In this document: one piece after another, positions 44,731 through 53,896 of the stretch
How the letters are laid out: each line of letters begins with the position of its first letter
How positions within the stretch are numbered: position 1 is the first letter of the stretch
Assembly (NCBI GenBank): GCA_963794745.1
Contig: CAWCEZ010000013.1
Coordinates: forward strand, 1 to 64,000
From: Fen-671 sp963794745
Lineage (GTDB): Bacteria; Actinomycetota; Acidimicrobiia; Acidimicrobiales; Palsa-688
DNA: 64,000 nucleotides
Direction: 5' to 3'
The notes under the pieces: model-generated
Databases searched by the model: none
The model's input: the letters and a program-made list of their open reading frames with translations, nothing else
What the model was told of the DNA's origin: nothing
Program-made: the position numbers and the translations under genes

Positions 44731-46176
44731 TTAGCCGAGGAGCTTGAGGACGTACTGGGGGATCTGGTTGGCCTGGGCGAGCATCGAGATGCCCGCTTGC
44801 ACCAATGTCTGGTCCTGAGTGAACGAGACCATCTGCGAGGCCATGTTGGTGTCCTCGATTTGAGCGTTGGACGACTGCAGGTTCTGGACCATGACGTTCT
44901 CGTTGTCCGAGATGTCCGTCAGCTCGTTCTGCACAGCCCCGAGGGTGCCGCCCATTGAGGAGACGGTCTGGATGGCGTTTGCAATCGTGGCGATGGCTGT
45001 CGTCGAGGTCACTGAGAAGTTGACCGCGTTCAGGTTGGCATAGCTCTGGGTGGCATGGATGGTGCCGGTCGACAGGCCACCGCTCAGGGTCAGGGCGACA
45101 GTCTGGCCCTGGCCGTTGGTGACGTTGACCGTACCGCCCGCCTCGTTCTCAGCCGTGGTGACGGAGGTGGCTGTGCCACCGTCCAGGCTGACCGAAGCGT
45201 TCGTGCCGGTGTTGCTGGTCGCGGAGAGCCCGAGCTGGCCGAGACCGCTCGATGCGCCGCCCGCAAGGACGACCGCTGCGCTGCCACCGGTGGTGGCGTC
45301 GGTGATCGTAAGGGCGGCACTCCCGCCGGCGAGGTTGTTCGTGATCGTGACGGCGGTAGCGCTGTAGCCAGCGTTGGAAAGGTCCGTCGTAACGAGCGAG
45401 GCGAACGAAGCCAGCGAGATGGTCCCAGCTGTCGTGGTCACCGTAACCGCTGTCCCGCCGTCCACTGAGACCGTGAACGAGCTGGCGGCGACTGCGAAGC
45501 TTCCGCTGGTGACTGCGAACGTGCCGCCGGTCACTGCTGCCGCGGTGGCAGCTGTGGCCTGGAGCACCTGGGCGCCGGCCGAGACGTTGCCGACCGCGCT
45601 GGATATGTTGAGGCTGCTTGCCGGAAGGCTCAGCGAGTTCTGCACGAGGCCGAGGTTGGCGAGGTTCAGAGCAGTGACCGAGAAGCTCACCTGGCTGTTG
45701 CTCGTGTTGTCGTTGCCGACCTGGAACGTGTAGTCAACTGTGCTGGCGGTGCCGTTCACGAGCAGTTGGTTGTCGCCGTAAACGGTGGTCGCAGCGATGT
45801 TGGAGATCGACGTCAGGGCCTGGGAAACCTCGGCCTGAGCCGCCTGCTGGGCGGTGGGGTCGGTGGCACTGGTGTTGGCCGACTCGACCGCCAGGGTGTT
45901 TATGCGCTGCAGGATCGTGCTTACTTCGTTGAGAGCACCGTCGGCCGTTTGGACAACGTTGATCGCGCTTTGCGTGTTTGCCTGCGCCTGCTGGAACCCA
46001 CCGATCTGGGACTGTAGGTGCTGGCTGATCACATAGCCGGACGCGTCGTCCGCCGGGGAGTTGATCTGGTAACCAGAGGACAGCTTCTCCAAGCTGCTCT
46101 GCATGTTCATTTGGTTGGTGCTTATGTCATTCGAGGCCTCAGTGGCCATGGTGTTGGTAACGATATTGAGACCCAT
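44731..46176 (-). CDS. fliC: flagellin
   Basis: Filament subunit, 481 residues. The N-terminal D0/D1 region has SLEKLSSGYQINSPADDASG then INVVQTADGALNEVSTILQR. The C-terminal D0/D1 region has ELTDISDNENVMVQNLQSSN and SFTQDQTLVQAGISMLAQAN, followed by QIPQYVLKLLG. The central domain (about 150-390) is Ala/Ser/Thr/Val-rich and full of hydroxyl residues, suited to O-glycosylation, and a sugar-transferase block lies directly upstream. A strong ribosome site (ACGGAGGAACA) precedes the ATG. Confidence 0.97.
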   Translation of the reverse strand: MGLNIVTNTMATEASNDISTNQMNMQSSLEKLSSGYQINSPADDASGYVISQHLQSQIGGFQQAQANTQSAINVVQTADGALNEVSTILQRINTLAVESANTSATDPTAQQAAQAEVSQALTSISNIAATTVYGDNQLLVNGTASTVDYTFQVGNDNTSNSQVSFSVTALNLANLGLVQNSLSLPASSLNISSAVGNVSAGAQVLQATAATAAAVTGGTFAVTSGSFAVAASSFTVSVDGGTAVTVTTTAGTISLASFASLVTTDLSNAGYSATAVTITNNLAGGSAALTITDATTGGSAAVVLAGGASSGLGQLGLSATSNTGTNASVSLDGGTATSVTTAENEAGGTVNVTNGQGQTVALTLSGGLSTGTIHATQSYANLNAVNFSVTSTTAIATIANAIQTVSSMGGTLGAVQNELTDISDNENVMVQNLQSSNAQIEDTNMASQMVSFTQDQTLVQAGISMLAQANQIPQYVLKLLG

Positions 46177-46260
46177 TGTTCCTCCGTGGGGTCAGAGGGA
46201 GCCCGTCCTTGAGCGCCCTGTTGTTTTGTGTCCGGTTGTTGGACTTTCTTAGCGATCGGC
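46177..46260 (-). promoter_or_regulatory. fliC leader with candidate CsrA sites and sigma-28-like -10 element
   Basis: Reading the minus strand, the leader has CAAGGAC at 46211-46205, close to the CsrA consensus core CARGGAU, and a second GGA pair in the Shine-Dalgarno ACGGAGGA (46188-46181). This layout, one upstream site plus one over the ribosome site, matches CsrA repression of hag in Bacillus. GCCGATCG at 46260-46253 resembles the sigma-28 -10 element (GCCGATAA). These are motif matches only. Confidence 0.4.
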
Positions 46261-46361
46261 TCGAAGTGCGGGGAGCTGAGCCGTGACCGGCCAAGTCCTA
46301 ACCGGAGTTCCGCGTTTGCGCCCTCGAGCCTTTGGTCCGAGGCGAAGGCCAACGCGAAACC

Positions 46362-48212
46362 TCAGGCTTGGGCCGCCTGCAGTTCGTCGCTCAGGCTCAG
46401 GATCCCGAGCCTTGCCAGGGTAGTTGTCACGACCTGGCGCCGGTTTTCGAGCGTCCCCCCCAGTTCCTCGCCAAGCGCGGCCGGGCCTGCTGCCGCAGTT
46501 GCGAAGCTGGCCATAAGGGACGGGCTCAGGACGCTGACCTCTCCCAGCACGTTGGGCAAGGAGCTCTCGGCGACTCCCGGTGCTAACGAAAGGGCAATGT
46601 CGGCGGCCCTGCGGTCCCCGAACGCGGCGTAGGCAGTCACCGCCGCGCGCACCCTTTCAGCCGGGTCGAGGACCTCGATGAGCGCTTGGCCCACCAGCGG
46701 GCACGAACCCTCCATGCCGGCGGCGCGAAGCCGGGCGGACCAGTCCAGAGCCCTCGCGACGGGCACCATGGGCGCAAAGCGGATAGCGGCCGCGAGAAGT
46801 AGCGGCCGCGGCCCGAAGCGTTCGAAGAGCGCCTCAGCCATCGGGTCCGCCACAGAGGGGGGCACCAGGATGAGCGCCGCGGCGATCCTGTCCAGGCGGT
46901 CCTCGGGCATCGCCGCGACAAGGGACTCGATGGATTTCCCGCTCGCGGCGAACACTTGAAGTGCGGCCGTTAGGTTGACCAGGTCAGGCTTCTGTTCAAC
47001 GAGCAAGACCAGTTGGTCTGCGGCCTCAGCCGCCCGGCCGCACTCGAGGAGCGCACCCGCCAGCTCCGCTATCACCAAAGTGTCCGAAAAGGCGAAGCCG
47101 TCCTCGTTGTTCATCTGCTCGACCCTTTGGAAAAGGGTCGCCGCCAGCTCGGGCCGCCCGAGACGGCGTTGCGCGATGCCTTCGAAATAATCAGCCAGGC
47201 CCTTGTTCTGGCAGACCTCCCGGAAGCGTTGGGCCACGCTGACCGCTTCCTCGAGACGGCCCAAGCCGAGCAGGTTCTGGACGGTGAACATGAGCACGGT
47301 CCTGGTCGGGACCCCCGGGGCCACGAGTGTTTGTGCTTCGTCAAAGTAGGCCTGGGCTTCGTCGAGGCGTCCTAGGGCCGCCAATGCGCGCCCGACGTTC
47401 AACTGCGGGACGCCTTGCTGGTCCGGCCTGACGACGCCGCTAGCCAGTTCCGCCTGGGCAAGGCGGAGGTTGCGCTGCAACTTGCCACGTTCCACGACGA
47501 CCTGGTCGATGTAGCCGTAGTGGTCAATGCGAGCCCCGACGAGCGGTAGCACCACGGCACGCCGGTCGAGGTCGGCTCGCACATCTACCTGTTCGTGGAG
47601 CGACCCGTACCAACAGCAGGTGGACTGGCGGAAAATCCTGAGCGCGCGGTGGAGATTGCCGGCCTGGGACCCGTCGCCGACGAGGTTGTTGATGTCCACG
47701 GCAAGGGCGTCGACTTTCGTCCCGGTCAGCTGGTCTCGCATGATGGACCGCAGTTCGGCGGCGTTCTCGCAGACGAAATGCTCGTCCGCGTCGATCCAGA
47801 GGATCCAGTCACCGAGGCAGTGCTCCAGGCTTGCGTTCCGAGCGCGGCCGAAATCGTCGTCCCAGTACCCTTCGATGACCTTGGCTCCTGCCTTCTTCGC
47901 GATCTCGACCGAGGCATCGGTGGAACCGGTGTCGTAAACGACGATTTCGTCCACAACACCCCGGAGCGACTCCAGGCAACCAGGCAGTGCTTTTTCCTCG
48001 TCCTTCACGATCAAACAGGCCGAGAAGAGGACCTTGCCCCGGGCGGGCTTGGCCGGCGCCGGGGGAGTGTAACGCTTTGAAGCCCCCCTCTCGGCACGCT
48101 TGCGCCCAGCCTGCTTCGTACCGGCAGGGCGCGCGCCGCCCGCGGCGTTCGCTCGGTGCTTCATAGCCTCTTCGCTCATGGACTGCTCGGAGCTGGCATC
48201 TTCGGTACCCAT
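46362..48212 (-). CDS. GT2-family glycosyltransferase with TPR-like C-terminal region
   Basis: Inverting GT-A transferase of about 616 residues. The N-terminal GT2 domain has FSACLIVKDEEKALPGCLES, VYDTGSTDASVEIAKKAGAK and the metal-binding DXD-like LWIDADEHF. After residue ~270 the protein is a helical-repeat (TPR-like) array including NVGRALAALGRLDEAQAYFDEA. Such GT2-TPR proteins often modify surface proteins; lying next to fliC it is a strong flagellin glycosyltransferase candidate. The ATG at 48212 is chosen for its GGGAG ribosome site; an ATG at 48179 is an alternative. Confidence 0.82.
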   Translation of the reverse strand: MGTEDASSEQSMSEEAMKHRANAAGGARPAGTKQAGRKRAERGASKRYTPPAPAKPARGKVLFSACLIVKDEEKALPGCLESLRGVVDEIVVYDTGSTDASVEIAKKAGAKVIEGYWDDDFGRARNASLEHCLGDWILWIDADEHFVCENAAELRSIMRDQLTGTKVDALAVDINNLVGDGSQAGNLHRALRIFRQSTCCWYGSLHEQVDVRADLDRRAVVLPLVGARIDHYGYIDQVVVERGKLQRNLRLAQAELASGVVRPDQQGVPQLNVGRALAALGRLDEAQAYFDEAQTLVAPGVPTRTVLMFTVQNLLGLGRLEEAVSVAQRFREVCQNKGLADYFEGIAQRRLGRPELAATLFQRVEQMNNEDGFAFSDTLVIAELAGALLECGRAAEAADQLVLLVEQKPDLVNLTAALQVFAASGKSIESLVAAMPEDRLDRIAAALILVPPSVADPMAEALFERFGPRPLLLAAAIRFAPMVPVARALDWSARLRAAGMEGSCPLVGQALIEVLDPAERVRAAVTAYAAFGDRRAADIALSLAPGVAESSLPNVLGEVSVLSPSLMASFATAAAGPAALGEELGGTLENRRQVVTTTLARLGILSLSDELQAAQA

Positions 48213-49015
48213 TGCTGAACTCCCGTCTTCGATCTGCCACCTTGACCAGAAGTGCAGGGCCATCCCAGAGATCCGTTTCCCGGTCAAGGCGCAGCGGAGG
48301 GTAGTGGGTGTCGGCCCAGAGAGAAAATCCCAACGCGGCGGCTCGAACGTTGAAATGCCGGTCGTCCCCGGCGAGGCTGAGGTTGGGTATGGCTTTGAAC
48401 GATGCCCCCGCCTCGATCGCGGCGCGGCTCACCAGGGTGCAGCCGCTCACGGCTCCTACCTGGTAGGTGCCGGGCTGGCGCAGTTCTGCCAGGAAAGCGT
48501 TCGCGGCGGCCGATTGCTCGCTGGGCGTAGCAGACGCCAGCTCCGGCCCGAACAAGCTGTAGTAGTCGCAGAGCCAGGCGCTCGGCATCTCCCAGGCTCC
48601 TGCCTGCGGCTCGCACCAAGAAACCTCTGCCACTATTTCTAGCTGCAGGGCAATGAGATGCCCGGCCAGGGGCGGTGGGAGCAGAAGGTTGCTATCGACC
48701 ACGAGGGCGTGGCTGCAACCGAGCTCGAGTGCCTTCTCGAGCAAGCGGTCTTTCAATGCCGCTCGGTGCCACGGGGGCTGCGCGGGAGGGCCTGTCAGGT
48801 CCGCAGCCTCGGGTGCGAGGACCACGGCACTTCCCGGCCGCTGCGCCGACGAAATCGGCCGCCAGCTTCTTGGAGACGGGGTTGGTGGTGTCGTCGGCAA
48901 ACACGAACATGGGGGACAGGTCGTTAGTCTCGAGCCGTCCGAGCGCGGCGAAGAACTCAGCCAGGACGGCAGGGGGATGGGAGATCACGCTCACGACGCC
49001 CAGGCGCACGCTCAT
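48176..49015 (-). CDS. glycosyltransferase-like protein, frameshifted
   Basis: The N-terminus SVRLGVVSVISHPPAVLAEF and LSPMFVFADDTTNPVSKKLA join, after removal of one A near 48835, to SAVVLAPEAADLTG and ALVVDSNLLLPPPLAG. The latter carries an Asp-x-Asn in place of DXD. The segment AGDDRHFNVRAAALGFSLWA resembles the acceptor loop of Anp1-like or GT2-type enzymes. The 3' end is unsure: without another shift the frame runs deep into the next gene, while a one-base loss near 48250 would end it at 48176 over the downstream ATG. It starts in an ATGA overlap with the GT17-like gene. Confidence 0.6.
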
Positions 49016-50158
49016 TTCTGCGCCTTGAAGAGCTTGGCCAGGGAGGCTGGGAAATGATCGCCGGACCGCAATAATTTGCGGCCGTGGATGTCGACGCCTC
49101 CACTCATCAAGCTTTCCGAAAAGCCGCGCTGGCGGCGCTCGGGCGTGTCGAACTCGGAATGTGAGAACGAAGCCAGCTTGTAACCGAAGCGGGCCTCGTC
49201 GCCGAACCACGACAGGTGCCACCCGGTGTTGGGCAAGACCGGGAACGGGGTGTGCCTCACTTCGTGGTAGGTCGTGCCCGCCGGGACTTGGCCGTAGCGG
49301 AACGCCTTGGGATGGAGCCAGGGATCTTCCTGGCGCCATTCGAGGGAGTACCAGTACTGGGTCATCATCAAGATGACGGGAGACGAAGCGGTGGCCTCGC
49401 GGGCCGCATCGACGCGGTCGGCGCGCACGATCTCGTCCAGGTCCGTGAGCAGGACGAGGTCGTCAGGCGCAGCACCGAGGTCGGCGAGGACGCGCTGAGC
49501 GATGTCGCGCTCGGTGCCGCTCGCGCGCCCAGGCGTCGGGCCCCTCGGGGAGGTCGACGACCACGTGGTCGAGCTGGGCGGACCAGCGCGCGAACAAGTG
49601 GCTGTTCTCCTGGAAGTACAGAGGTTTCGGGTCTCCGCGGAACGTCTGACGGGCCTCGATGACGACGAAGTGGTCGACCATCCGGGCCATCTCGGATAAG
49701 CGAGCCTCGAGCAGGTCGAGTTCGTTGAAAAACGGCGTGACGCTCCAGGTGAACGGGGCAGTTTCGAGCTCGTCCAAAGCTACGAGCGGCACCGTCGCTT
49801 CCAGGTTGGACCTGTCCTTGCTGTCAAGTAGGGGGAGCAGGTGGCGCAGGACGGCCCGAGCCTGGCGGTCCCGGTGGGCAGCCCACGAGATGCCGGCGGC
49901 GAGCGCCCTCGTGCCGGGTGCGAGCGACGAGTCCTGCGCAGTAGCTATGAGAGGGCAGTAGGACCAGAGCCCAGCGGAGCGCAAATGGGCCGACCACGTC
50001 AGCTGAACGTTGAGGGGCAGGTAGCGTGAGTTTTCGGCTGCCTGGCACAGCACATTCAGGCCCGGCGCCGACTGCCGGACATGTTCCAGCTGCCCGGCCG
50101 CCGTGGCCTCGCGCGGCGGGGCGCACCCGGGCGCCTCTGGCAGGACGGTCAAGATCAC
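49012..50158 (-). CDS. GT17-like glycosyltransferase, one frameshift
   Basis: Family 17-type transferase (beta-1,4-GlcNAc-transferase fold). Signature elements are FFNELDLLEARLSEMARMVD, FVVIEARQTFRGDPKPLYF and, after a shift near 49525, LVLLTDLDEIVRADRV with the metal-binding DLD. The C-terminal part (WRQEDPWLHPKAFRYG, TGWHLSWFGDEARFGYKLAS) is also GT17-like. The shift is +1 or -2. About 130 extra N-terminal residues of unknown fold precede the domain. Set among glycosyltransferases between fliA and fliC. Confidence 0.75.
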
Positions 50159-50168
50159 AGCGCTCCCA

Positions 50169-50759
50169 TCAAAATGTCATGCCGAGCGTGAAACTGCGCT
50201 CGACCGTACGCCAGAACCAAAGGTTCCCGACGACGGAGTGGTAGGGGAGCCGCTCGCCGACTGCTCTTTGTACGCCGCCGTGCAGGTCCGTGCGGCCGAC
50301 GTTGGACTCCAGGTAGTCGTCGCCACAAACGATCCCGTTCGGGACCATGTGCGGCAGCAAGGCCTCGATCATCTGGCTCGTAGCCTCATAGGTATGGCCG
50401 ACATCAACATGGGCGAACTTGACGGGCAAGTCCCATTGCGAAAATGTCTCCTCGCCGCTCGCACGGTGGACTACGACGTTCGGGAACGGCGCGACGTTGC
50501 CGAGGAAGGTGCTGAAGACGTCCCGGTCCGCTACCGCCAGGACCGAGGGGTGATCTGCCCCTTCGTCAACGTTGCCGAGCCAGTGGTCGATGGCATGCAA
50601 CGGCTGGGGGGCACAAGCGGCGGCGATCTGTACAGTGCTGCGGCCTTCCCAGCAACCTATCTCTACGAACACCCCAGGAAGCTCACGCACCTCGGAAACC
50701 AGCTTGACCAGTTCGTTGAGCTGGAAATCGCTGTACCAGTTCTCGTGGAACTCTTGCAT
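50169..50759 (-). CDS. class I SAM-dependent methyltransferase (MTase_24 type)
   Basis: A 196-residue methyltransferase. The SAM loop is GVFVEIGCWEGRSTVQIAAA, followed by HAIDHWLG and the catalytic-site-like KFAHVDVGHTYEATSQMIEA, then PNGIVCGDDYLESNVG. It probably methylates a flagellin-linked sugar, as its neighbours on both sides are glycosyltransferases. Five bases after the upstream gene, ten before the next. Confidence 0.85.
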   Translation of the reverse strand: MQEFHENWYSDFQLNELVKLVSEVRELPGVFVEIGCWEGRSTVQIAAACAPQPLHAIDHWLGNVDEGADHPSVLAVADRDVFSTFLGNVAPFPNVVVHRASGEETFSQWDLPVKFAHVDVGHTYEATSQMIEALLPHMVPNGIVCGDDYLESNVGRTDLHGGVQRAVGERLPYHSVVGNLWFWRTVERSFTLGMTF

Positions 50760-50763
50760 CGCC

Positions 50764-51639
50764 TCAGCCTTTCATGTCGAGGGCGGCCGCAAGGTATGCC
50801 CGTTGGTCCCGTGCCACCATGCGGGAAAAGCCACGTTCTGAGAGGGCAATTCGCGCCTGGTCGTCGGCGACGAGCTGGGCGCAGGCACTCACGAGTCCCT
50901 CGTACGGGGCGAGTTGTACCGCGTCGACGATGTCGGGGTCGATCTCTGTACCCGGGTTGCACTCGGCCACCACGGCTTTGCGATTTGCCAACAGGTAGCT
51001 CACTCTGACGAGCTCGAAGATGTTCGCCTCGTAATAGTGCATGTTGAGGACCACTTTTGAGCGAGCGATCAGGTCGTCGCGGGCGGCGCCGTACACGCCG
51101 AAAACGGCGTGGGCGTTGAGACCGGCTTCGCGAAGCCGCGAAATGACGTTGTTGCGCCGGTCGTTCATCGAGCCGTAGAAGAGCACGTCGATGTCCTCGA
51201 CCGGGGCAGGTGGGATTCGCGTGAGCTCCGGCACGTAACCGACCGGCACGTGCCTGACTTTCGCGGTGAGACCGAGCCGGGCGAGCGAAGCGATGTTGCG
51301 GGCGCTGTAGTCCCAGACCTGGCAGCTCTGCAGGAGACGGAGGTAAGCGGGCGAGCACCAGGAGGACGACTCGTCGATTTGTTCGAGGTTGTAGATGACC
51401 GTCCCCGGCGGCAAGACGTCGACGGTGGCGTCGCCCAGGAGGTTCGCACCGAAGATAATCGGTTGGGGGCCGGGCACTACCAGTTGGTTGACAGCCTCGG
51501 TCACATCGGCCCCGAGGGCGCGTAGGCCGCACACCACGGCTTCGAGCACCTCCGCGAAGGCCGCGGAATGCACGTAGCCCTCGGGCCGCACCAACACGAC
51601 CTGGAAGGGCGCCGGGGACAGTGCTCGCGGCCGGCGCAC
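50764..51639 (-). CDS. GT-B glycosyltransferase (GT1/CgeB-like)
   Basis: A 291-residue GT-B-like protein. FGANLLGDATVDVLPPGTVI and IYNLEQIDESSSWCSPAYL lie in the N-domain; the C-domain has LFYGSMNDRRNNVISRLREA, VLNMHYYEANIFELVRVSYL and KAVVAECNPGTEIDPDIVDA. This pattern is common in transferases encoded near flagellin genes. First gene of the glycosylation block, 165 bases after the fliA stop. Confidence 0.75.
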   Translation of the reverse strand: MRRPRALSPAPFQVVLVRPEGYVHSAAFAEVLEAVVCGLRALGADVTEAVNQLVVPGPQPIIFGANLLGDATVDVLPPGTVIYNLEQIDESSSWCSPAYLRLLQSCQVWDYSARNIASLARLGLTAKVRHVPVGYVPELTRIPPAPVEDIDVLFYGSMNDRRNNVISRLREAGLNAHAVFGVYGAARDDLIARSKVVLNMHYYEANIFELVRVSYLLANRKAVVAECNPGTEIDPDIVDAVQLAPYEGLVSACAQLVADDQARIALSERGFSRMVARDQRAYLAAALDMKG

Positions 51640-51804
51640 GATCGCCTGAGGCAGATGCGGGCGCGGAGAGCCGGTCTGCAGGCAGGAGCCCCCCCGGCGC
51701 AGTCATCACAGAAAGTAATCGGCAGGTTGGGCTGGGTCCTGAGGTTCAGATAACCGAGGCCCTTCGGAGCGCCTTCAGGCTTGGGCCACGGCCAACCAAG
51801 GCAA

Positions 51805-52671
51805 CTAGGCCAGTGCGGCCATGGCCTGGCGGCCGGCAATGGTGGCCAGCTGGCCCGACTCCGGCTCGAGCCGCCGTTTGTAGTCGTCGTGCGAGGCGAC
51901 GGCGGCGTAGTAGGCACACCTGCGCTTGGCAACCCGGCCTTCGTTCTCGGTTAGGACCAGTTCGGGGTCCAGCTGAGAGTTGATGGCATCTTTGAGCAGC
52001 AGTAGTGCTTCGGCGCGCATCTGGGAGATCCGGGAGTCGGTGACGCCCAGCTCCTCGGCCAGTACCTGCATCGGGAGCTCCTCGAAGAAGTAGCCGATCA
52101 CTACCCGGCGCAGGCGCTCGGGAAGATGCTCGACAGCAGCGACGAGATAGGAGCGCTTCTCGTTGTCCAAGACGTCATCATCGGGGCCGCCTTCGCTGGC
52201 GAGAAGGACGTCCTCGGCGTTGCCGTCGATCGGCAGGGCATCGAAGTTGAGCACTAGGGCGCGGTGCACGTCGGTGTTGATGGCCTCGAGCTCGCCCTGC
52301 GTGGCGCCCATGGCGTTGGCGACCTCTGTCTTAGACGGCTGGCGGCCGAGCCGGGCCGTGAGGTGGTCGGTCACCTGCTGTACGTCGCGTGCCTTGGCCC
52401 GCACCGAACGGCTTGCCCAGTCCCGCGAGCGCAGCTCGTCGAGGAGGGCTCCCCTGATGCGTGCGGATGCAAAGCGCTGAAAGGTGATCCCCCTCTCGGG
52501 GTCATAGGACCTCGCCGCTTGGGCGAGCCCTGCCATGCCTGCCGAGACGAGGTCGTCGCGGCACACGTGGCGGGGTATGCGGCCGGCGATCTCGGCCACC
52601 ATGTAGTTGACAAGTGCGAGGTGCGCTCGCACAAGTTGATCTTCAGTCTTTGCCCGTTGACCTTCAGTCAT
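51805..52671 (-). CDS. fliA: RNA polymerase sigma factor FliA (sigma-28)
   Basis: Flagellar sigma factor. Region 2 has LVRAHLALVNYMVAEIAGRI, DDLVSAGMAGLAQAARSYDP and GITFQRFASARIRGALLDEL, which match FliA/WhiG. Region 4 is LPERLRRVVIGYFFEELPMQ then LAEELGVTDSRISQMRAEAL. It should drive late genes such as fliC, flgK and flgL. The ATG at 52671 has AGGGGG nine bases upstream and gives 288 residues; upstream in-frame ATGs (52803, 52860) would add a Pro/Ser-rich head. No anti-sigma FlgM gene is visible in the window. Confidence 0.92.
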   Translation of the reverse strand: MTEGQRAKTEDQLVRAHLALVNYMVAEIAGRIPRHVCRDDLVSAGMAGLAQAARSYDPERGITFQRFASARIRGALLDELRSRDWASRSVRAKARDVQQVTDHLTARLGRQPSKTEVANAMGATQGELEAINTDVHRALVLNFDALPIDGNAEDVLLASEGGPDDDVLDNEKRSYLVAAVEHLPERLRRVVIGYFFEELPMQVLAEELGVTDSRISQMRAEALLLLKDAINSQLDPELVLTENEGRVAKRRCAYYAAVASHDDYKRRLEPESGQLATIAGRQAMAALA

Positions 52672-52990
52672 CGCCCGTTCCCCCTGACCTACCAAAGCCG
52701 CGCTTGAGGTGACGTTGTTGCCACTGTCTGCGCTGGCCGGACCCATGTCCAAAGGGATCGGCGTTGGCCGCGACAGCTGGATAGACCGCGCGGATGAATT
52801 CATCGGGGGCCACCAAAGCTGGTCGTGTCCTGACAGGGCTAGCACCAAATAGCTAGTCATTTTGAGGACCCTCCGCGAACCTGCCGCTCAGCGCGGCCGG
52901 CGGGCTACCGAATGCCGGAGGTTCGTACCGCCCATGCGCTACATTTCGCGCGGAGCTTTCAGCTCAAAACGTCCCCTCAGGAGGGCAAAT
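52672..52990. promoter_or_regulatory. divergent intergenic region between fliA and the LuxR-type regulator
   Basis: About 320 bases between two oppositely oriented regulatory genes. If fliA starts at 52671 and the LuxR gene at 52991 (best ribosome sites), this holds both promoters. Open frames run through it on both strands but lack protein-like composition. I see no confident -35/-10 pair. Confidence 0.4.
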
Positions 52991-53830
52991 ATGCCTGAGA
53001 CGTCGCGGAAAGCCGGCGCGAACTCAGAAAAAGGCGCAGGCGGTGCCGCTTCGTCAAATGCTGCCGGGCGGGCGCGTATGCCGGTAGGCAAGGCGCGCCA
53101 GCCGGCCGGGGAGCCCCGGGGCCAGGCGTCTCAGCACGGCAAGGGGCGTTCCCGGGCGCGGGACAGGGCGCCGGACAAGTCGGGCGGCAAGGTGCTTGGC
53201 AAAGTAGTCGTCGTAGACCCGTTGCCCTTGTTTAGGGCTGGCGCAGTTGCCGCACTGACCGCGGGAGGGGTGCCCGTCGTCGGCGAAGCGATGTACCTGG
53301 ACAAAGGTGTCGAACTGGTGCGTGCTGGGCGGGCGAGCGTGCTGCTGTTGGGCGGTGCCTCTGTAGAAGAGGTCACCTTTGCCGTGCGGGCCGTCCCGGC
53401 GTGCGCGGTTGTCGTCCTGCTCTCCCAGCCGAGCCGCGCCGAGCTGGTCGAGCTGCTGGGTACTGGCATTGCCGGCTTTGCGCTGCGTTCGCTCACGGCG
53501 GAGGAGCTTGTGGCGACCGTAGCGGCGGCCGCCCAGAACACCGGTCCCGCGGCTGCCAAGGCAGTTGACCCGGTATTCGTCCCGCTCCTGGTCGGCCTCG
53601 CGCAGCCGGACGCGCCGCCAGCCAACAACGGTGGCCCGGTGCTTACCCTCAAGGAGCGGGAAATTCTTGCCCACCTGGCCCGCGGTGCCTCCAACAAGGT
53701 GATCGCCGAGGCTTTGTTCGTGACGGCTGCCACGGTAAAGACCCACCTCGCGCACATTTATGCCAAGCTGGGTGCCAGGAGCCGCCACGAGGCCCTCACC
53801 CAGGCCTTTGCCCTGGGGATCCTGCACTAA
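52991..53830 (+). CDS. LuxR-type transcriptional regulator with degenerate receiver domain
   Basis: The DNA-binding C-terminus is a standard LuxR/NarL HTH: LTLKEREILAHLARGASNKV then LFVTAATVKTHLAHIYAKLG. A receiver-like domain precedes it (KVVVVDPLPLFRAGAVAALT) but the phosphoacceptor position reads LLLGGASVEE and the conserved Lys is replaced (FALRSLTAEE), so it should not be phosphorylated. A basic, Gly/Ala-rich stretch opens the protein. The ATG at 52991 has AGGAGGG nine bases upstream. Divergent from fliA and 66 bases before flgN, it may control the late flagellar genes. Confidence 0.82.
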   Translation: MPETSRKAGANSEKGAGGAASSNAAGRARMPVGKARQPAGEPRGQASQHGKGRSRARDRAPDKSGGKVLGKVVVVDPLPLFRAGAVAALTAGGVPVVGEAMYLDKGVELVRAGRASVLLLGGASVEEVTFAVRAVPACAVVVLLSQPSRAELVELLGTGIAGFALRSLTAEELVATVAAAAQNTGPAAAKAVDPVFVPLLVGLAQPDAPPANNGGPVLTLKEREILAHLARGASNKVIAEALFVTAATVKTHLAHIYAKLGARSRHEALTQAFALGILH

Positions 53831-53896
53831 GGCGCCGCCGCCAAAAAGGTCGGCTCTTGCGGCTCAGATGTTGGCCGGCGGTACCGATCAAGCCAT

